From contig NC_051129.1 of NCBI RefSeq assembly GCF_014839805.1, forward strand, positions 7,072,920-7,136,919: DNA of 64,000 nucleotides, read 5' to 3'. Both the position numbers and the translations under genes were made by a program. The notes beneath the pieces are model-generated. The model made no database searches and was not told where the DNA came from. It saw only the letters and a list, made by a program, of their open reading frames with translations. The DNA is from Manduca sexta. Taxonomy: Eukaryota > Arthropoda > Insecta > Lepidoptera > Sphingidae. Position 1 is the stretch's first letter; every line of letters begins with the position of its first letter. Of this stretch, positions 1 through 12,482 are shown one piece after another.

Positions 1-42
1 GGAAATATCTTTTACGCGGGTGAAGCCACGAGCGAAAGCTAG
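1..42 (+). mobile_element. Helitron 3' end, cut by window edge
   Basis: A GC-rich foldback (GCGGGTGAAGCCACGAGCG) is followed by CTAG at 39-42 and then T, the normal 3' terminus of Helitrons. The same terminus recurs at 25.44, 33.03, 40.57 and 51.97 kb. The rest of the element lies outside the window. Confidence 0.7.
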
Positions 43-1830
43 TTATAATATCACTTTACATTCAAATTGTGTAAATAATTATCATAGTAATTTACATTTT
101 AATAATCTGCCATGTTAAAGCAGTCTCTAAACGATCATGCAGCATGACATGCATCCACGTGAATCATCGTGCTGTATGGCGGACTCTCAATATTTGCTAT
201 CAATTATATTATCTCATTGGAGCATGAATTATGCAGGTCTTTCTGCATTTTTATAGAATAGTCAGCGACAGATTTTTATGTCATTATTACAACCATGCGT
301 AAAAAAAAGAGAACTAGAAGGCGTTGAACACAAATGGTATTTTTATAACATTCCGGAGATATAATCTTGGCAAAATGATTCTTTCCTTACTGAATTTCGG
401 TCACGGCGGCCAATCTCAATGGAGGTCAGCCAAGTACGCAGGAGATATTATAGTGCATAAATATGTGCACAATACACAGGTGCACACTCTGTTCATTCCT
501 TCTCATAGACCGGTGAGAAAGCAATCCGACATGACCGGAGAAAGATCAGACGCTGGATTAATGGCTTTACGTGCCCTTCGAGACACGTGGGTATCACATC
601 GCCTATTTCCTGACTCCCAGCTGCGACTGAGTATTTTTTTTAAGATGGAAAAACTTAGTCACTATTATCTTGGGCACATACAAATGTTACAGGCTGGGAA
701 TGGAGCGTAGGAATTTGTAGATACTGCTCAAACACATTGACAATAGATCAAGAAGATAACGAATACATCAATGGCGACACCTATTACAAAAATTAAATCA
801 ATTCACATAAATCTTCTTATCCCTTTAAATAGAGTCGTAGAATACGTTATTATTATTGATCCATTCGTGTGTTTGAGCCAGTCCACTTATTTTTTATTAG
901 GTATCGGCATTATCCAATCTCCGCAAAAATGTCTCATGTTTCTTAAACAAGTGATCCAATTGGTATAATGTTGTCTAGGTCACGAACACTGCATGACGTC
1001 TAACTGGATATATTCTTAGAAATTGTAATATTGTTATAATGCTTATGTATATAATATAATGGTCTATAATATCATGTACACACAGATAGGTACATAAAAG
1101 ATCCATCTTTGATTTACACTCAAATATTTCACTGTCAATTACCTACATAGTTTTTGAGTTCTTAGAAACTAAGAAATTTTGAAAACCCTTTATAAAAGGA
1201 ACTTGTTTTAAGGAAATGAATTCAATCCGTAAACAATGAGACATTTCATCACGTCTCGTTTTTAAAAACGTGTTGTGGGCCGTTTACGTATTTGGAGAAA
1301 AAGTTTCTGTGTGGTTGCTATTAATAAACTCGTTACATAAATATAAAGCACATTTTCATTTATTCTCCTTGATTTTTAATGTTCAAGCGAAGCCCCGCAC
1401 TTTCCAATTTATGATCTAAGAAAGCGTGACGTTATTAGTCACGAGCCGAAACCGCCTTTGCAATCCTTTTTTCATCCAAGTATTTTTAATTAGGAAGTTT
1501 TTAAGGATATAATAATACCAACCGAATATAGCGTAGTCATGAGTGTATTGTGACTGGCAATGTGAAACATCACAGAAATAGCTAGTGTGAGAAATTTGTA
1601 CAACTTAGTGGAATTATAGCGTGTAAAGTTAAAATCACTTTTTATTGATATTTATTTTGTATCAAATTTACATTTTTATTTTATATCTACGGTTCGAGTA
1701 ATTTCGTAACGCAATGACAAAATGACCCTGTGTTATATTACACTTGAGTCGACTGTCTATATTAATTAGTATGTGGAGTTTTGCAGCTACATAGTTTACA
1801 TCTTTTTATTTATTTTTAGTTTTCGCGAAG
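43..1830. other. Gene-poor stretch with one degenerate interspersed repeat
   Basis: An open frame runs through 324-710 on the plus strand but begins at TTG; the first in-frame ATG is at 375. The part at about 515-640 resembles, from memory, a common lepidopteran interspersed repeat (Pro-Asp-Met-Thr-Gly-like start, then a segment reading ALRALRDTW). I read it as repeat rather than gene. The remainder is AT-rich with no supportable exon. Confidence 0.4.
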
Positions 1831-2215
1831 AAAGTGGCTTATGACTAACGCCCAGCATTCATGTGGGTGTCTAAGTCTTCATCCGCAGTCGCCCCTGCGC
1901 GGGGCACCGCGACGCCGACGGGCTAGACGGCAGCCTAGCAGCCCGTCTCCTATAGGGGAGGGGGCTCTGAAATCGAAGGTTGCTCTCGGCATCAACGGCA
2001 GCGTGAGGCCTACTGTACACTGCCGTCTATCCCAGAGGTCAACCGAGGTATGCAAAGATGCACAAAGTGCATTAGGGCGGACAGGACCCTGCTGCCCGCC
2101 GATGACACGCATAGTGGCCCCTATTAGTCGCCTCTTACGAAAGGCAGGAGATAACGTGGTGGAATTATTCAAACGCGCCCATTCCACAGGGTGGACAAAG
2201 TTTTTTTTTTAAGTG
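1831..2215 (+). mobile_element. LINE 3' region (5'-truncated), GC-rich
   Basis: This GC-rich island in AT-rich DNA contains a stretch beginning TTAGTCGCCTCTTACGA, recognised as a common non-LTR retrotransposon 3' segment in Lepidoptera. Long overlapping frames on both strands (1841-2212 plus, 1879-2187 minus) are a by-product of the GC content. It ends in a T-run. The family is not assigned. Confidence 0.5.
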
Positions 2216-2218
2216 ATT

Positions 2219-2287
2219 CCCTGCTGTCAACACCGGAGGAATCCTGCGAATGGGATACTGGATTCCCCCGGCTTAACGACAGCAGGG
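2219..2287. repeat. Interrupted hairpin, two stacked stems
   Basis: CCCTGCTGTC at 2219-2228 pairs perfectly with GACAGCAGGG at 2278-2287. Inside it CCGGAGGAATCC (2233-2244) pairs with GGATTCCCCCGG (2260-2271) with one mismatch. The structure directly follows the LINE-like block and may be part of it. Confidence 0.8.
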
Positions 2288-2289
2288 GG

Positions 2290-3599
2290 AAAATCGGGCG
2301 GACATAGTTTACATCACGCCACAATCTAAAGTTCACTGTCACAGAATACCTATGCCATTAAGCATAGATAAAAGAATCTTTAGCGGAGGGATTAAGTAAA
2401 CAATCGAATATTCTCAGCTCAGACAACAGAACAACAATATTTAATGGCGTTACACATACATTAATATAGTGGCATACGATTACGGGCAACTTGTACCCTC
2501 GATATTACTGTCTTATTTTTCGATTTTCTATTATATTTTACCGTAACAGGGTTTAGGTTTCTAACTTTCTTTAAATATGCGTATTTGTCATTTTATCGTT
2601 ATTATGCCCAAGTGACTATCTGTTACATTTATTAGGTCCTCTATCTATATTGCAGTTGACGTTTATCGCTTTGCTTGCTAGTATGTGATTTCCACTCTAG
2701 AACCTTTCTGATCCATCAGCTATTGATTCTATGAGTTATGTGCACTGCCGCTATTTTAAATTATTAATCCGCTTGGTTATGTCCGTGACGGGTTCTACGG
2801 ATCTCCTCGTTTTCTGATTTAATTTCACATTTAATTATAATTAACGAAAGAACTAAACAATGTAACGAAATTACTTAGTTTTTGTCATCAAGATTCATAT
2901 CACAATAAAGTTTACATGTGATACGACTTATGTTATCTTGTTACTAGATTTTAAACCGTGAATTTATTTTTATTCGATATCATTTAATATTTAGAGATTA
3001 GGCAGTAAGGTAAGAGTGTTTCCTTTTGATTGTATTTTTTGTGAACGTCGTAAAGTTTAAATTATAAATAACCGACCAAATAGGAATACAATTTGTATAT
3101 AAATAAATAAATTTAATTAACCTAGGGAGGTTTATAATACATAGAATTTCAATTAATCATGTTCAGAAACAACAACAATCCTCTCGATTGATGGTATGGG
3201 TAAATTACCTCTCTACTGAAGCGACACCACGCGAATTTCGGTTTACATAATATTGCAGCGCACTACACACTTCGCTCGTCACCATGACACATTAATATCA
3301 ATTCATTTATCAAATAACTCTTCTTTCAAGGCCCGAAGGGATAATTCTTCTTTGAAGATCCATTTCTCGTGAAGCAGAGGCGCTGTTGAATCCTTTGTTT
3401 AGTGGCGGTGACGGGTGGTCCTGGATTCCATCTCCAGTTAGACAACACTTTCGTTTTTTTAACTTTATCTGAAATTCCCAATGAGGTTGACGTTAGGCAG
3501 GTGGCTAGTCCTAGAATTTAAGGTAAGAACTTTGTGTAATATACCTTTTTGAAATAGTGTTTTACGTCCACCTCGAATTGGATTAGAATAAGGGCAGGT
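2290..3599. other. No gene seen
   Basis: AT-rich sequence without convincing coding frames. The last part (about 3480-3600) reads like internal sequence of the minus-strand Helitron that follows. Confidence 0.5.
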
Positions 3600-5085
3600 A
3601 GAAGAGGAAAAATCCTTGCATATTATAAAACAAAGTCCCCCGTCGCGTCTGTATGTCTGAAAGGGGTAAATTAAAAGACTACTGATCGAGGTCGATATAG
3701 CACTCGAGGAACAAAGAGCTATCCAACACAAAAAGAATTTTTCAATTCGAACCGGTAGTTCCTGAGATTAGCTATTACTGCTCCGCTCCTTTTGGGTATA
3801 GCGTGATGATATATAGCCTATAGTACTCGAGGAACAAAGGGCTATCTAACACAAAAAGAATCTTTCAATTCGTACCGGTAGTTCCTGAGATTAGCCATTA
3901 CTGCTCCGCTCCTTTTGGGTATAGCGTGATGATATATAGCCTATAGCACTCGAGGAACAGAGGGTTATCCAACATAAAAATAATTTTTCAATTCGAATTG
4001 GTAGTTCCTGAGATTAGCCATTACTGCTCCGCTCCTTTTGGGTATAGCGTGATGATATATAGCCTATAGCACTCGAGGAACAAAGGGCTATCCAACACAA
4101 AAAGAATCTTTCAATTCGTACCGGTAGTTCCTGAGATTAGCCATTACTGCTCCACTCCTTTTGGGTATAGCGTGATGATATATAGCTTATAGCACTCGAG
4201 GAACAAAGGGTTATCCAACATAAAAATAATTTTTCAATTCGAATTGGTAGTTCCTGAGATTAGCCATTACTGCTCCGCTCCTTTTGGGTATAGCGTGATG
4301 ATATATAGCCTATAGCACTCGAGGAACAAAGGGCTATCCAACACAAAAAGAATCTTTCAATTCGTACCGGTAGTTCCTGAGATTAGCCATTACTGCTCCA
4401 CTCCTTTTGGGTATAGCGTGATGATATATAGCTTATAGCACTCGAGGAACAAAGGGTTATCCAACATAAAAATAATTTTTCAATTCGAATTGGTAGTTCC
4501 TGAGATTAGCCATTACTGCTCCGCTTCTTTTGGGTATAGCGTGATGATATATAGCCTATAGCACTCGAGGAACAAAGGGCTATCCAACACAAAAAGAATT
4601 TTTCAATTCGAACCGGTAGTTCCTGAGATTAGCCATTACTGCTCCGCTCCTTTTGGGTATAGCGTGATGATATATAGCCTATAGCACTCGAGGAACAAAG
4701 GGTTATCCAACATAAAAATATTGTTTCAAATCGAAGGGGTAGTGCCTGAGATTAGCCATTACTGCTCCGCTCCTTTTGGGTATAGCGTGATGATATATAG
4801 CCTATAGCACTCGAGGAACAAAGGGCTATCCAACACAAAAAGAATCTTTCAATTCGTACCGGTAGTTCCTGAGATTAGCCATTACTGCTCCTCTCCTTTT
4901 GGGTATGATCCTCCTCCTCCTCCTCCTTTGGCGTGATGATATATAGCCTATAGCACTCCACGAACAAAGGGCTATCCAACACAAAAAGAATTTTTCATTT
5001 TGACCCGGTAGTTCCTGAGATTAGCGCGTTCAAACAAACAAACAAACAAACAAACAAACTCTTCAGCTTTATATAATAGTATAGA
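3600..5085 (-). mobile_element. Helitron carrying a tandem array
   Basis: On the minus strand the 5' end is A|TC at 5085-5084. It continues with the sequence TATACTATTATATAAAGC, which matches the 5' end of the small complete Helitron at 60826. An (AAAC)n tract lies at about 5031-5060. Most of the body is the 123-bp array below. The 3' CTAG hairpin was not found, so the left border is approximate. Confidence 0.65.
3701..5036. repeat. Minisatellite, 11 units of 123 bp, alternating A/B subtypes
   Basis: The anchor CACTCGAGGAACA starts at 3701, 3824, 3947, 4070, 4193, 4316, 4439, 4562, 4685 and 4808, exactly 123 bp apart. It starts again at 4954 after a 23-bp insertion containing (CCT)n. Units fall into two subtypes. 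Type A has GGGCTATCCAACACAAAAAG and type B has GGGTTATCCAACATAAAAAT. From 3824 to 4561 they alternate A-B, giving a 246-bp higher-order repeat. The unit is Helitron-internal sequence: a related single copy occurs in the element at 33.2 kb. Confidence 0.95.
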
Positions 5086-6080
5086 TAGAATATAGATTCT
5101 AAAGTGAAAATTCTCCTTTGTTATGATATCTATGGTAAGTATACATTGTAACTTATAGAAAAGCGACAACGTTGCTTATTGAATAACATAGAAACGATAA
5201 ATAGAAATTTTAATTTTGATTTATTATAATATGCCTAGTCATAATAATATATCCAGTGATCCCTTCTATTCTTGAACGTGAAGAAAGAAACGGAAGTTTC
5301 CCGTTCTGAGTTCGCAAATTGCGTCAGTGGACGGTGCAAATAGGAAGGATGCCGTGACCTGGTTTCCAGCAGATGTATCCAAGGATAGCAACTAATGTCC
5401 TTAAAATGTTACGGAGCAATTTAAAAATTTACATTGATTACCTTATTACTATTTAAGGTGTTCAATTAAATTAATATATTAACGACTGTAATATTAATTT
5501 GTTAGTACTTTCATTTATATTTGGTTTTCTGAAATTTCGAAATAATTCTTTGTATTTTTGTTTTGCTTGTAAATTTACAGTTGTTTATTTACTAATTTAA
5601 CTTGAAACCTGACACCTACTGTTGGCCTATGCAGTGGGGAGCGGTACAAATTGCAAAGTTCATAAAACAAAACGAATATGGAAAAGCATGCAGTGTATGA
5701 TTTTTCAAAATAAATTATTGAAATTTAGGTACAGTTGTCATTGTCAAATTTCTTTACACGCGCTGTAGGAGTAGTAAATGTTAATTATACTGATGTAAGT
5801 CTTAAGTTTTTACTGAGTTTAGTAGGTTTTTCATGGTAACTCGTACTCAACAATTGCCGCCATTGTCTGGAAATTTAATATAATAGTTCACATAAAAATC
5901 GCATAGATCATGCGATCATGTCAGATTTTATGTATTGCATTGAATGCTGTACTACCGATGTGAGTTAATATTATAAATCCAGTTATTCATTCATAATTTA
6001 CGCGGGACGGCGCGGGAGGGTTCCAAGGCTTGCATAGTGACGTCACAGTGTTTGGTTTAAAAATTTTGCCCCTCCCACAG
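5086..6080. other. Mostly featureless; one short open frame
   Basis: A plus-strand frame ending in TAA at 5393-5395 is open over about 100 nt and looks moderately protein-like, but it lacks an ATG and a strong splice site. A CRE-like palindrome TGACGTCA lies at 6038-6045. Nothing else is supportable. Confidence 0.3.
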
Positions 6081-6249
6081 CTCCGACCCCGCTGGAGTCC
6101 TTTCTCGTGACCTACTGACCCAAAATGGGCATAGTGACGTAGGCGGTACAACCTCGACAACAGTTACAGCATTCGTGCCTAAGGACGGGGCTGAAGTTGT
6201 ACCAGAACCTTTTGGACGTGGTGGTTTCGTGCTCAATGGAAGGTTATAG
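6081..6249 (+). CDS. Candidate terminal coding exon of an unidentified gene
   Basis: The product is not recognised. A pyrimidine-rich acceptor (TTTTGCCCCTCCCACAG) ends at 6080. The following frame, entered after one base, stays open for 55 codons to TAG at 6247-6249. Its residues are balanced rather than low-complexity (for example FVPKDGAEVVPEPFGRGG near the end). AATAAA follows at 6380-6385, about 130 nt after the stop. The exon has no ATG, so ordinary ORF listing would miss it, and its upstream exons were not found. The minus strand is also open (6057-6272) and could instead be the coding side; the splice site and polyadenylation signal favour plus. Confidence 0.4.
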
Positions 6250-6389
6250 GGGGTATGCGTAATTGTGTGCATCAGGGTTATTTGTATACAGTGGCCGCGA
6301 CCTGCCGGTACTGCGGTAGTTATTAATATCTAATTTTAGACCATCGGTCTTACGATGTGTATTGTTCTCTACAAAAACAAATAAAAAAA

Positions 6390-8322
6390 CAGTTGCTATA
6401 AATGCACCGTGGTCGGTATTTGATAAGTAATATAAATGTTTACAACCTTGAGATCTTCATAATTTTGTTGGATAAAACAAAATCTACTTGTGTTGGACAT
6501 TTTGGATTACACTTTTTTAAACTAAATGAGAAAATTTAACTCAACATTTTTAAGTATTTGTTTAGGAATTCGGTAACAGGAACTTATAAAATTAACACTA
6601 TTTTATTTCATGCAATTATTTTTGTGCCAAATTTAAATAAACTTGTTAAGTTTATTAGAAATCATTAAATACAACTGCATAAAGCACGTAGTCTTTTTAA
6701 AAATGTAAGTATATATTACTGTTTGTTATAAACATACTTTATTCATAGCCAAGTTCTGCTACTTTACTATAATTTATTCTGCGGTGCACTGTGTCGACTA
6801 ACAGATGAGGGAGTGACGCTTCACCAACACGTGCGTTGGCATAGTTTGACGGATTAATGAATCTGATGGAAACGTCATAAAGTAGAAAAGATTTAGAATT
6901 TAAACTCAAGGATGAGGACGCTCATTATAAAGATTATAATGAAGTAAACATAATAAAGATTTGAGATAAGTGCATATAATGTAATAATTTGAATTTTTAA
7001 AATGATATTGCTCTGTTTTATTTTTTTCCTGTACATGATGTAAAAAGTTTCTATCTAATAATATTCTCATTAAAATAGTTTTCGCTTTAACCTGCAACAA
7101 GGATAACAAGACCAAGAAAAAAACAATTAAAAAAACCTTTGCAAAATCACGTTAAGCAAGTAATTATTTCATTTTAATTCTATATGTGATGTATTTCTGA
7201 TAGGTAGTTTCTTTGAATTGTCATATTTTATCGAAAATAGTAATTCCAAGAAATATGATACAATTCTATTAATAGTTTTGTTATTGTTGTTTACGCAAAG
7301 ATTCCGTTTGTGTATTCTTATATATTTATTTTTGTATCTATTTTCAGCGCGAAAGTCGTTTAACCCAGTGTGTACGATGAAAATTAATAGCGTTGGAGCA
7401 ATGAGGTTAGATTGAAACTATTCGGAAAAATGGGCTGTTCGATAGTTTTATTTTATACTCGTAATGTTCGTGCTATGGGTTTTAGTTGCGTAATATATAT
7501 TTATATTGCCGGTTTAAAAATATTAAATGAACAATATTTATTGGTTATCTATGTCATGGCTATAATATGAGAAATTATTATGATTTAAAAATATATATTT
7601 TACTGTTTTAAATAAAATCTGTACATAGCCTAGGTTCTAGGTAATGACCTAGTAATGACTATTATTTAGTTTATAAACAAGAATCAAACAACTTGTCCGT
7701 TTTTAAATAATTTTACTGTAGCATCTGACTTAAATTTATTGTTTCAAAATTCCATAAATTAATCAAATCGTTACATATTTTTAGATTTAAGGTATTGAAA
7801 AATATACTTGCAAACGTGCTAAATGGAATAGCGCCAAAAATTAAATACAATATACAGAATGCAGGCCATTTGTAACAAGTCGGTCTCGAAATCTTAGGAT
7901 GACGACGACAAGATGACGTGAATTTCAGTTCACACTTACTTACTCGAGATAGAAGTTTAGCAAAACTACATCTACGTCATACATTTTATACGTAAATGAT
8001 GTAATCTTCGAGCAAGTTTTCAGTATGATCCACATTTTCTTTGGGGTTTAAACGAGCCTTACTAAACGAGTGCTAAATACTTGACTTGTTACGGTTCATG
8101 CCCACGATTAGAAATAACTTGACACGCATAAATTATGATAATTTATCACCAAAACGTCACTGTTGATAACCCGGAGAGTTGGGAGAAAGCTGGTAATAGC
8201 GCGTTTCCATTACTCCGGCAATGTAAGAACTTAATACGTTAGGAATCTTATTTGGCAATCGAGTGCTGCTATTGTAGTGTTCACATATATTTCTTTTAGG
8301 AACAAAAATATAACCCCCTTAT
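6390..8322. other. No gene seen
   Basis: AT-rich sequence. Short frames at 6906-7115 (-) and 7218-7415 (+) are low-complexity and lack gene signals. Confidence 0.5.
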
Positions 8323-8531
8323 TCACAGCCGTATTGCTGTGATAACAAGTTTGTTTCTCAGCTTTGTTTATCTGACAGCCAATTAGATTCAAGTTGTATC
8401 TCAATTATAGCCAATCACAACGGCCCTATGTCTACGCCCTGCAAACGCTGCCATGCAGTCAGCACCGAGAAGCAGACTTGTTATCACAGCAAAGATAGAG
8501 TTTAGATAAATAACGTCTATGAATAAAGGGG
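8323..8531. mobile_element. MITE with long terminal inverted repeats, TA target duplication
   Basis: CCCCTTATTCA at 8325-8335 is mirrored by TGAATAAAGGGG at 8520-8531, and the element is flanked by TA on both sides. The inverted repeats extend inward: GCTGTGATAACAAGT on the left pairs with ACTTGTTATCACAGC on the right. There is no coding capacity. The size and TA target fit a Tc1/mariner-type MITE. Confidence 0.8.
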
Positions 8532-8533
8532 TA

Positions 8534-9542
8534 AGCCTTTATAAGTTAGGTACCTTATTTATTTGTAAAATTATAATTTTAATAGTTATTGAAGATCATT
8601 GGATGCCTGTGTGAAGTGAATGCAGAAATAATTTCATAGATATATTTGAAGATTGCCAGACAACATATCAAATTGTGGATAAATACGTGACCGCTTTTTA
8701 TTACACATTCATACAGGGATTTTTATATCTGGACTTCTGGACTAATCTGAACTGGACTAAATTTAATCTTCAATTATTTATTTATTTTATTACCAATTAT
8801 GGACTGTTACTAGACACGAATTTATATAATTTATCTTCTTATGATACTGTGTCACTACAAAAAAAGTATTCTCAGCACTTATTTATTCCTAATACTTTAC
8901 ATAGACAATGGAAAAAGGACGTATCCTCGTGAGGCCGGTGAACTTCACGAGTAATATTTTTATGAGAGTTTATATACTTATTTTAGCGTTTCTAGTTTCG
9001 TTATAATAACTCTATGATGTGTCCCCGAGTAAGAATTTACGCGCTATTGTATAGTTAAAATAATGGTTTCGACTAATAAAAGGTTTGTATGGAAATTTTA
9101 ACTGCGCCCCGGTGAGCGTATTTGGAACTAAAGTGTTAGAGTGAATATTGCGCGCCTGTAAACTTGATTAGTAGTACATCAAGTAACTGGAATATTGGTA
9201 AAGTTAAATATATGGAAATCCGCAATACGAATTTGTTTTATTGACATATATTTTTGAAACAATTATCGAGAAATTCATAAACGTTAATTTATTCGATACG
9301 GTTATTATATGATATTGGGTAAATTCCTGTTAGGGGTAATAGTTTACGAATAATTCAAGTAATAAATAAAAATTGAGTAGGGAGGTAGTTCCTAAAATTA
9401 AAACTACACAACGGAACTATATATCTAGGTAAATTATTTCTAGTCAATTCTGAATAATTTGAAGGTCAAACTAGCTCGTCACGGGTACACCACCACATAT
9501 TAATACTCCAATAATTTACTACACTTTAATTACATAACCTAC
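8534..9542. other. No gene seen
   Basis: AT-rich. The plus-strand frame at 8675-8932 is open only because of Tyr/Leu/Phe-rich AT sequence. Confidence 0.4.
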
Positions 9543-9729
9543 CACTATTATTCGAACTCTCACGTGACCTTTCGAGGCACGGTGGATTGTGCAACATATT
9601 TCTAAGATCACGCTTGCAACCCAAGGGCGTAGACTGCAAGTTACGGAACAATTTGCTTTCATACTTGCCACTGCAACTCGTGTTAACAAGAGTAGACAGT
9701 AGCTTGCGTTTTAATGGCATCGAAGACAT
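9543..9729 (-). CDS. Candidate first coding exon of an unidentified gene
   Basis: The product is not recognised. On the minus strand an ATG in good context (AAAAATGTC) at 9729-9727 opens 62 codons. It begins MSSMPLKRKLLSTLV and includes a Cys/Arg/Asn-mixed region with balanced codon use. The frame ends at a plausible donor (AGTG|GTAGGT, intron from 9542), leaving one base, so the next exon must begin with two bases. Upstream there is TATATATC near 9760 and TCACT about 25 nt further on. A two-codon upstream ORF (ATG TTA TAA) precedes the start. No partner exon was identified. Reading on past the donor gives only a few more residues. Confidence 0.4.
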
Positions 9730-10086
9730 TTTTATAACATAGTAGTGAGGCACGGCGAACCTCTGGATATATAAGTTCTAAATAAATAGGCTTTAGAAAT
9801 ATATTACTTGTCATGGGGTAACTTTAAAAAGATCACCAATTATTAAATCAAGTAAAGTTTAGAATATCGAATATCAAACTTGTTGCAATAAAAATAAATT
9901 AATAGTGCGTTCACGGGATGAAATTAAACTAATTAGACAGATATTAGTAAAATGCCTCTATGATGAAGATTAAAGATGCAGGGGATGCGCGAGGGATCGA
10001 TAGGTGCATCTAGGTCGTTAACCCTAGGGCGCGCCCTGTTCAACTTTGGTTTTTAAAAGACCTGTCGCGGCCTCGAATACATCTGC

Positions 10087-10095
10087 TATATAAAG
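10087..10095 (+). promoter_or_regulatory. Candidate TATA box (TATATAAAG)
   Basis: A strong TATA match sits in a locally GC-rich block (about 10.00-10.15 kb), which is unusual for the surroundings. No coding start could be linked to it; a first non-coding exon is possible. Confidence 0.25.
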
Positions 10096-10159
10096 ACGCC
10101 GCTACTGCATTGCGGCGCGGGTTGTGTGACGGCCGGACATTGTAATCTAGAATGTGATA

Positions 10160-12482
10160 TAAATAGCTGTTTCCGACTTTGCGGCACAGATTTCGATTAA
10201 TTGGCATATATTATTTTATTTAGGCGTAATTTAAATAATAAAGTATTAATTGTTAGCTTAAACACTTTTTAAATAATATGAACTTTGCATGTGATGTTGA
10301 TCACATTGGAAATTATGAGTAATGGCTATTAGTAATATAAAAATATAATCAAAAGGAAATGTTTTGTTTTCAATTATTAAAAGTGAAACTTACATGCAAA
10401 TAAAATTTATATTATTTTCGAAGAACTTTGTCACGTGCGAGAGTAGAGTGGGCGGGAGACGGTATGCGGCTGCAGGTGATGTGGATTGGTACTAAACAGG
10501 GCCGTAGTTAGACGAACCGTTGATTTGTTAATGATGATTTTTGATAAGCACTAAGATGTATGAGTGTTCTATCACTGTAATCTAACAACTGGTGGTAAAT
10601 CATTCATTTTCCTAGTTCAATTTTGTGGCACAAACTAACCGTAGTAGAAAATTATTCACACAGATGATATAAGTGGTGTAGGGAGCGTAAAAATGAAACA
10701 TATATACAATGATATTAAACAATATATGACGTTGTAGACCGGACATCGGGACCAAATTTGTGCACCAAAACTTATTACCAATTGGTAATAAGTCGTTGTC
10801 TTATTTGAAATCTCCGTGTGATAAAATGTCACAGCATCCTTAGATATTAATAAGTAAGTAATATATTTGCAGAAAATAATAAGCTAAAATGGGTATTGAA
10901 ACGTGTAAATTATGAATTGGAAAAAAGAAATACTATTTTATGTTGGTGTTTTGCTCTTTCATAGTACATTGAGTAACTATGGCATAAGCGCAAAAATTTT
11001 GTATAACAATCTTCCCTCTGAGATCTTCCCAATATCCGCTCTGTATAATCTTAGAACTAATTGTTTATGTATAAGAGTATTAAATGCTTCTAATGTAAGA
11101 AAAAATATTGTAAATTTTAAAAATATACACTGATTAATGTAGATAATATTAATTGTAAATCTATTTCTTTTTCACAATTGTTATTTGATGATAATCCGTC
11201 TGCATAAATTAAACCATCGTTATTTTTTTATTTGAATTTACTGCTCCTGAGCTTGATTTCGACTCTGACATTGCGGCTTGTGTGCTTCCACCATTACTGA
11301 GCACTTGCTATAGATTTTTTAGGCCGGGTAGAATGAATAATGAATATACGACAAATTTTATGATGTCTATACTGAAATTTTGTTAATATTTCGTTTACAA
11401 TTCATTTGCTTTTGCGTAATAATTAATGAATTAGATAATGTATATAAATGTTTGTTACATATCATTTTATTTAATTTAATGGTGTCATAAATCCACTGTC
11501 AAATTTTAGTTAATTTATTTAATATCAGTATCCCAATATGGTTAATAGATTACTAATAATTATAATTTATGTTGCTCTTTTATTAATATCCAATACCAAC
11601 AAAAATCATATGAGCCCCTCTATTCGCCTTTATTTCGCAGACAACGTTATGCTTGGGGTAGCATTCTAAAATTGAGTTATTTGAAATAAAAGGTAAAGAT
11701 AAGATGAACAGGAAAGGAATTAAAATCAATATAATTTTTCATATTTTATTGAATACGAAAATCCTTATTCGACAATAAAAATAATCTTATAACTAATTGA
11801 TTTAATATTTATACTATCTACGTGGTATATAGTAATATTAATTGATTAAATTTAATGAACAATAATTGTTAATAGACAAATAGTCTCTTTACAGATATAA
11901 TAATACGCCAAATGGAGGAAAGCATAGAAAAATATTAATTTAGAGTATTTTCTCGCTGTCCTTCATCTGCGAAGTGTATATCAAAGTCAAAACCAAGTGC
12001 AAAGTGACTATAATCAAATGCTATTTTTATCCTAAGAAATGTGATCTCTTTACGTTGTAAAAGTTAAACTATGTTTATACAGCAGAGTTTTAAAGGTGAT
12101 TTTAGGTACATAGTTCTTAATTTAATAGTATACATTACAACTATTTCTACTTAGATAAAAATGTGGAAAGGCACTATGCTTGAATAACAGAATTATTTAT
12201 ACATTAGTATTTTATAACACCCTGACTATAATTATATTCTACTAAAATTTGATTGGTTGTTTAAACAAAAAACATACATTTTGCCGGTTACTTTAGATCG
12301 AAATTTCTAAAAAATGAAATAATTGTATAGTGGAAATATAATGTTCTTGGATTATAAGTTTGTGTATTTATAGGTACTAAAATAATGATATCAACCAGCG
12401 ATGTCAATAACAACATTTCCTACCAATATTTAACAGACCGATAACGAATTCCAAAGGATCTCACAGTCTTATGTGTTGTCGC
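10160..12482. other. No clear gene
   Basis: One ATG-started frame at 10912-11133 (+) encodes 73 aa with a hydrophobic start. It also contains LYNNLPSEI, which resembles the C-terminal tail of LINE polyproteins. I consider a decayed LINE more likely than a secreted peptide. The rest is AT-rich. Confidence 0.3.

Noticed and set aside
324..710. Long plus-strand frame near the left edge
   Set aside because: No ATG at its start, and its middle looks like a known type of lepidopteran interspersed repeat.
3701..5036. CRISPR-like regular repeats
   Set aside because: Units are contiguous 123-bp tandem copies with no unique spacers, in animal DNA.
10912..11133. 73-codon ATG frame with hydrophobic start, possible secreted peptide
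   Set aside because: Contains a LINE-like LYNNLPSEI stretch, has no good promoter, and is AT-biased.
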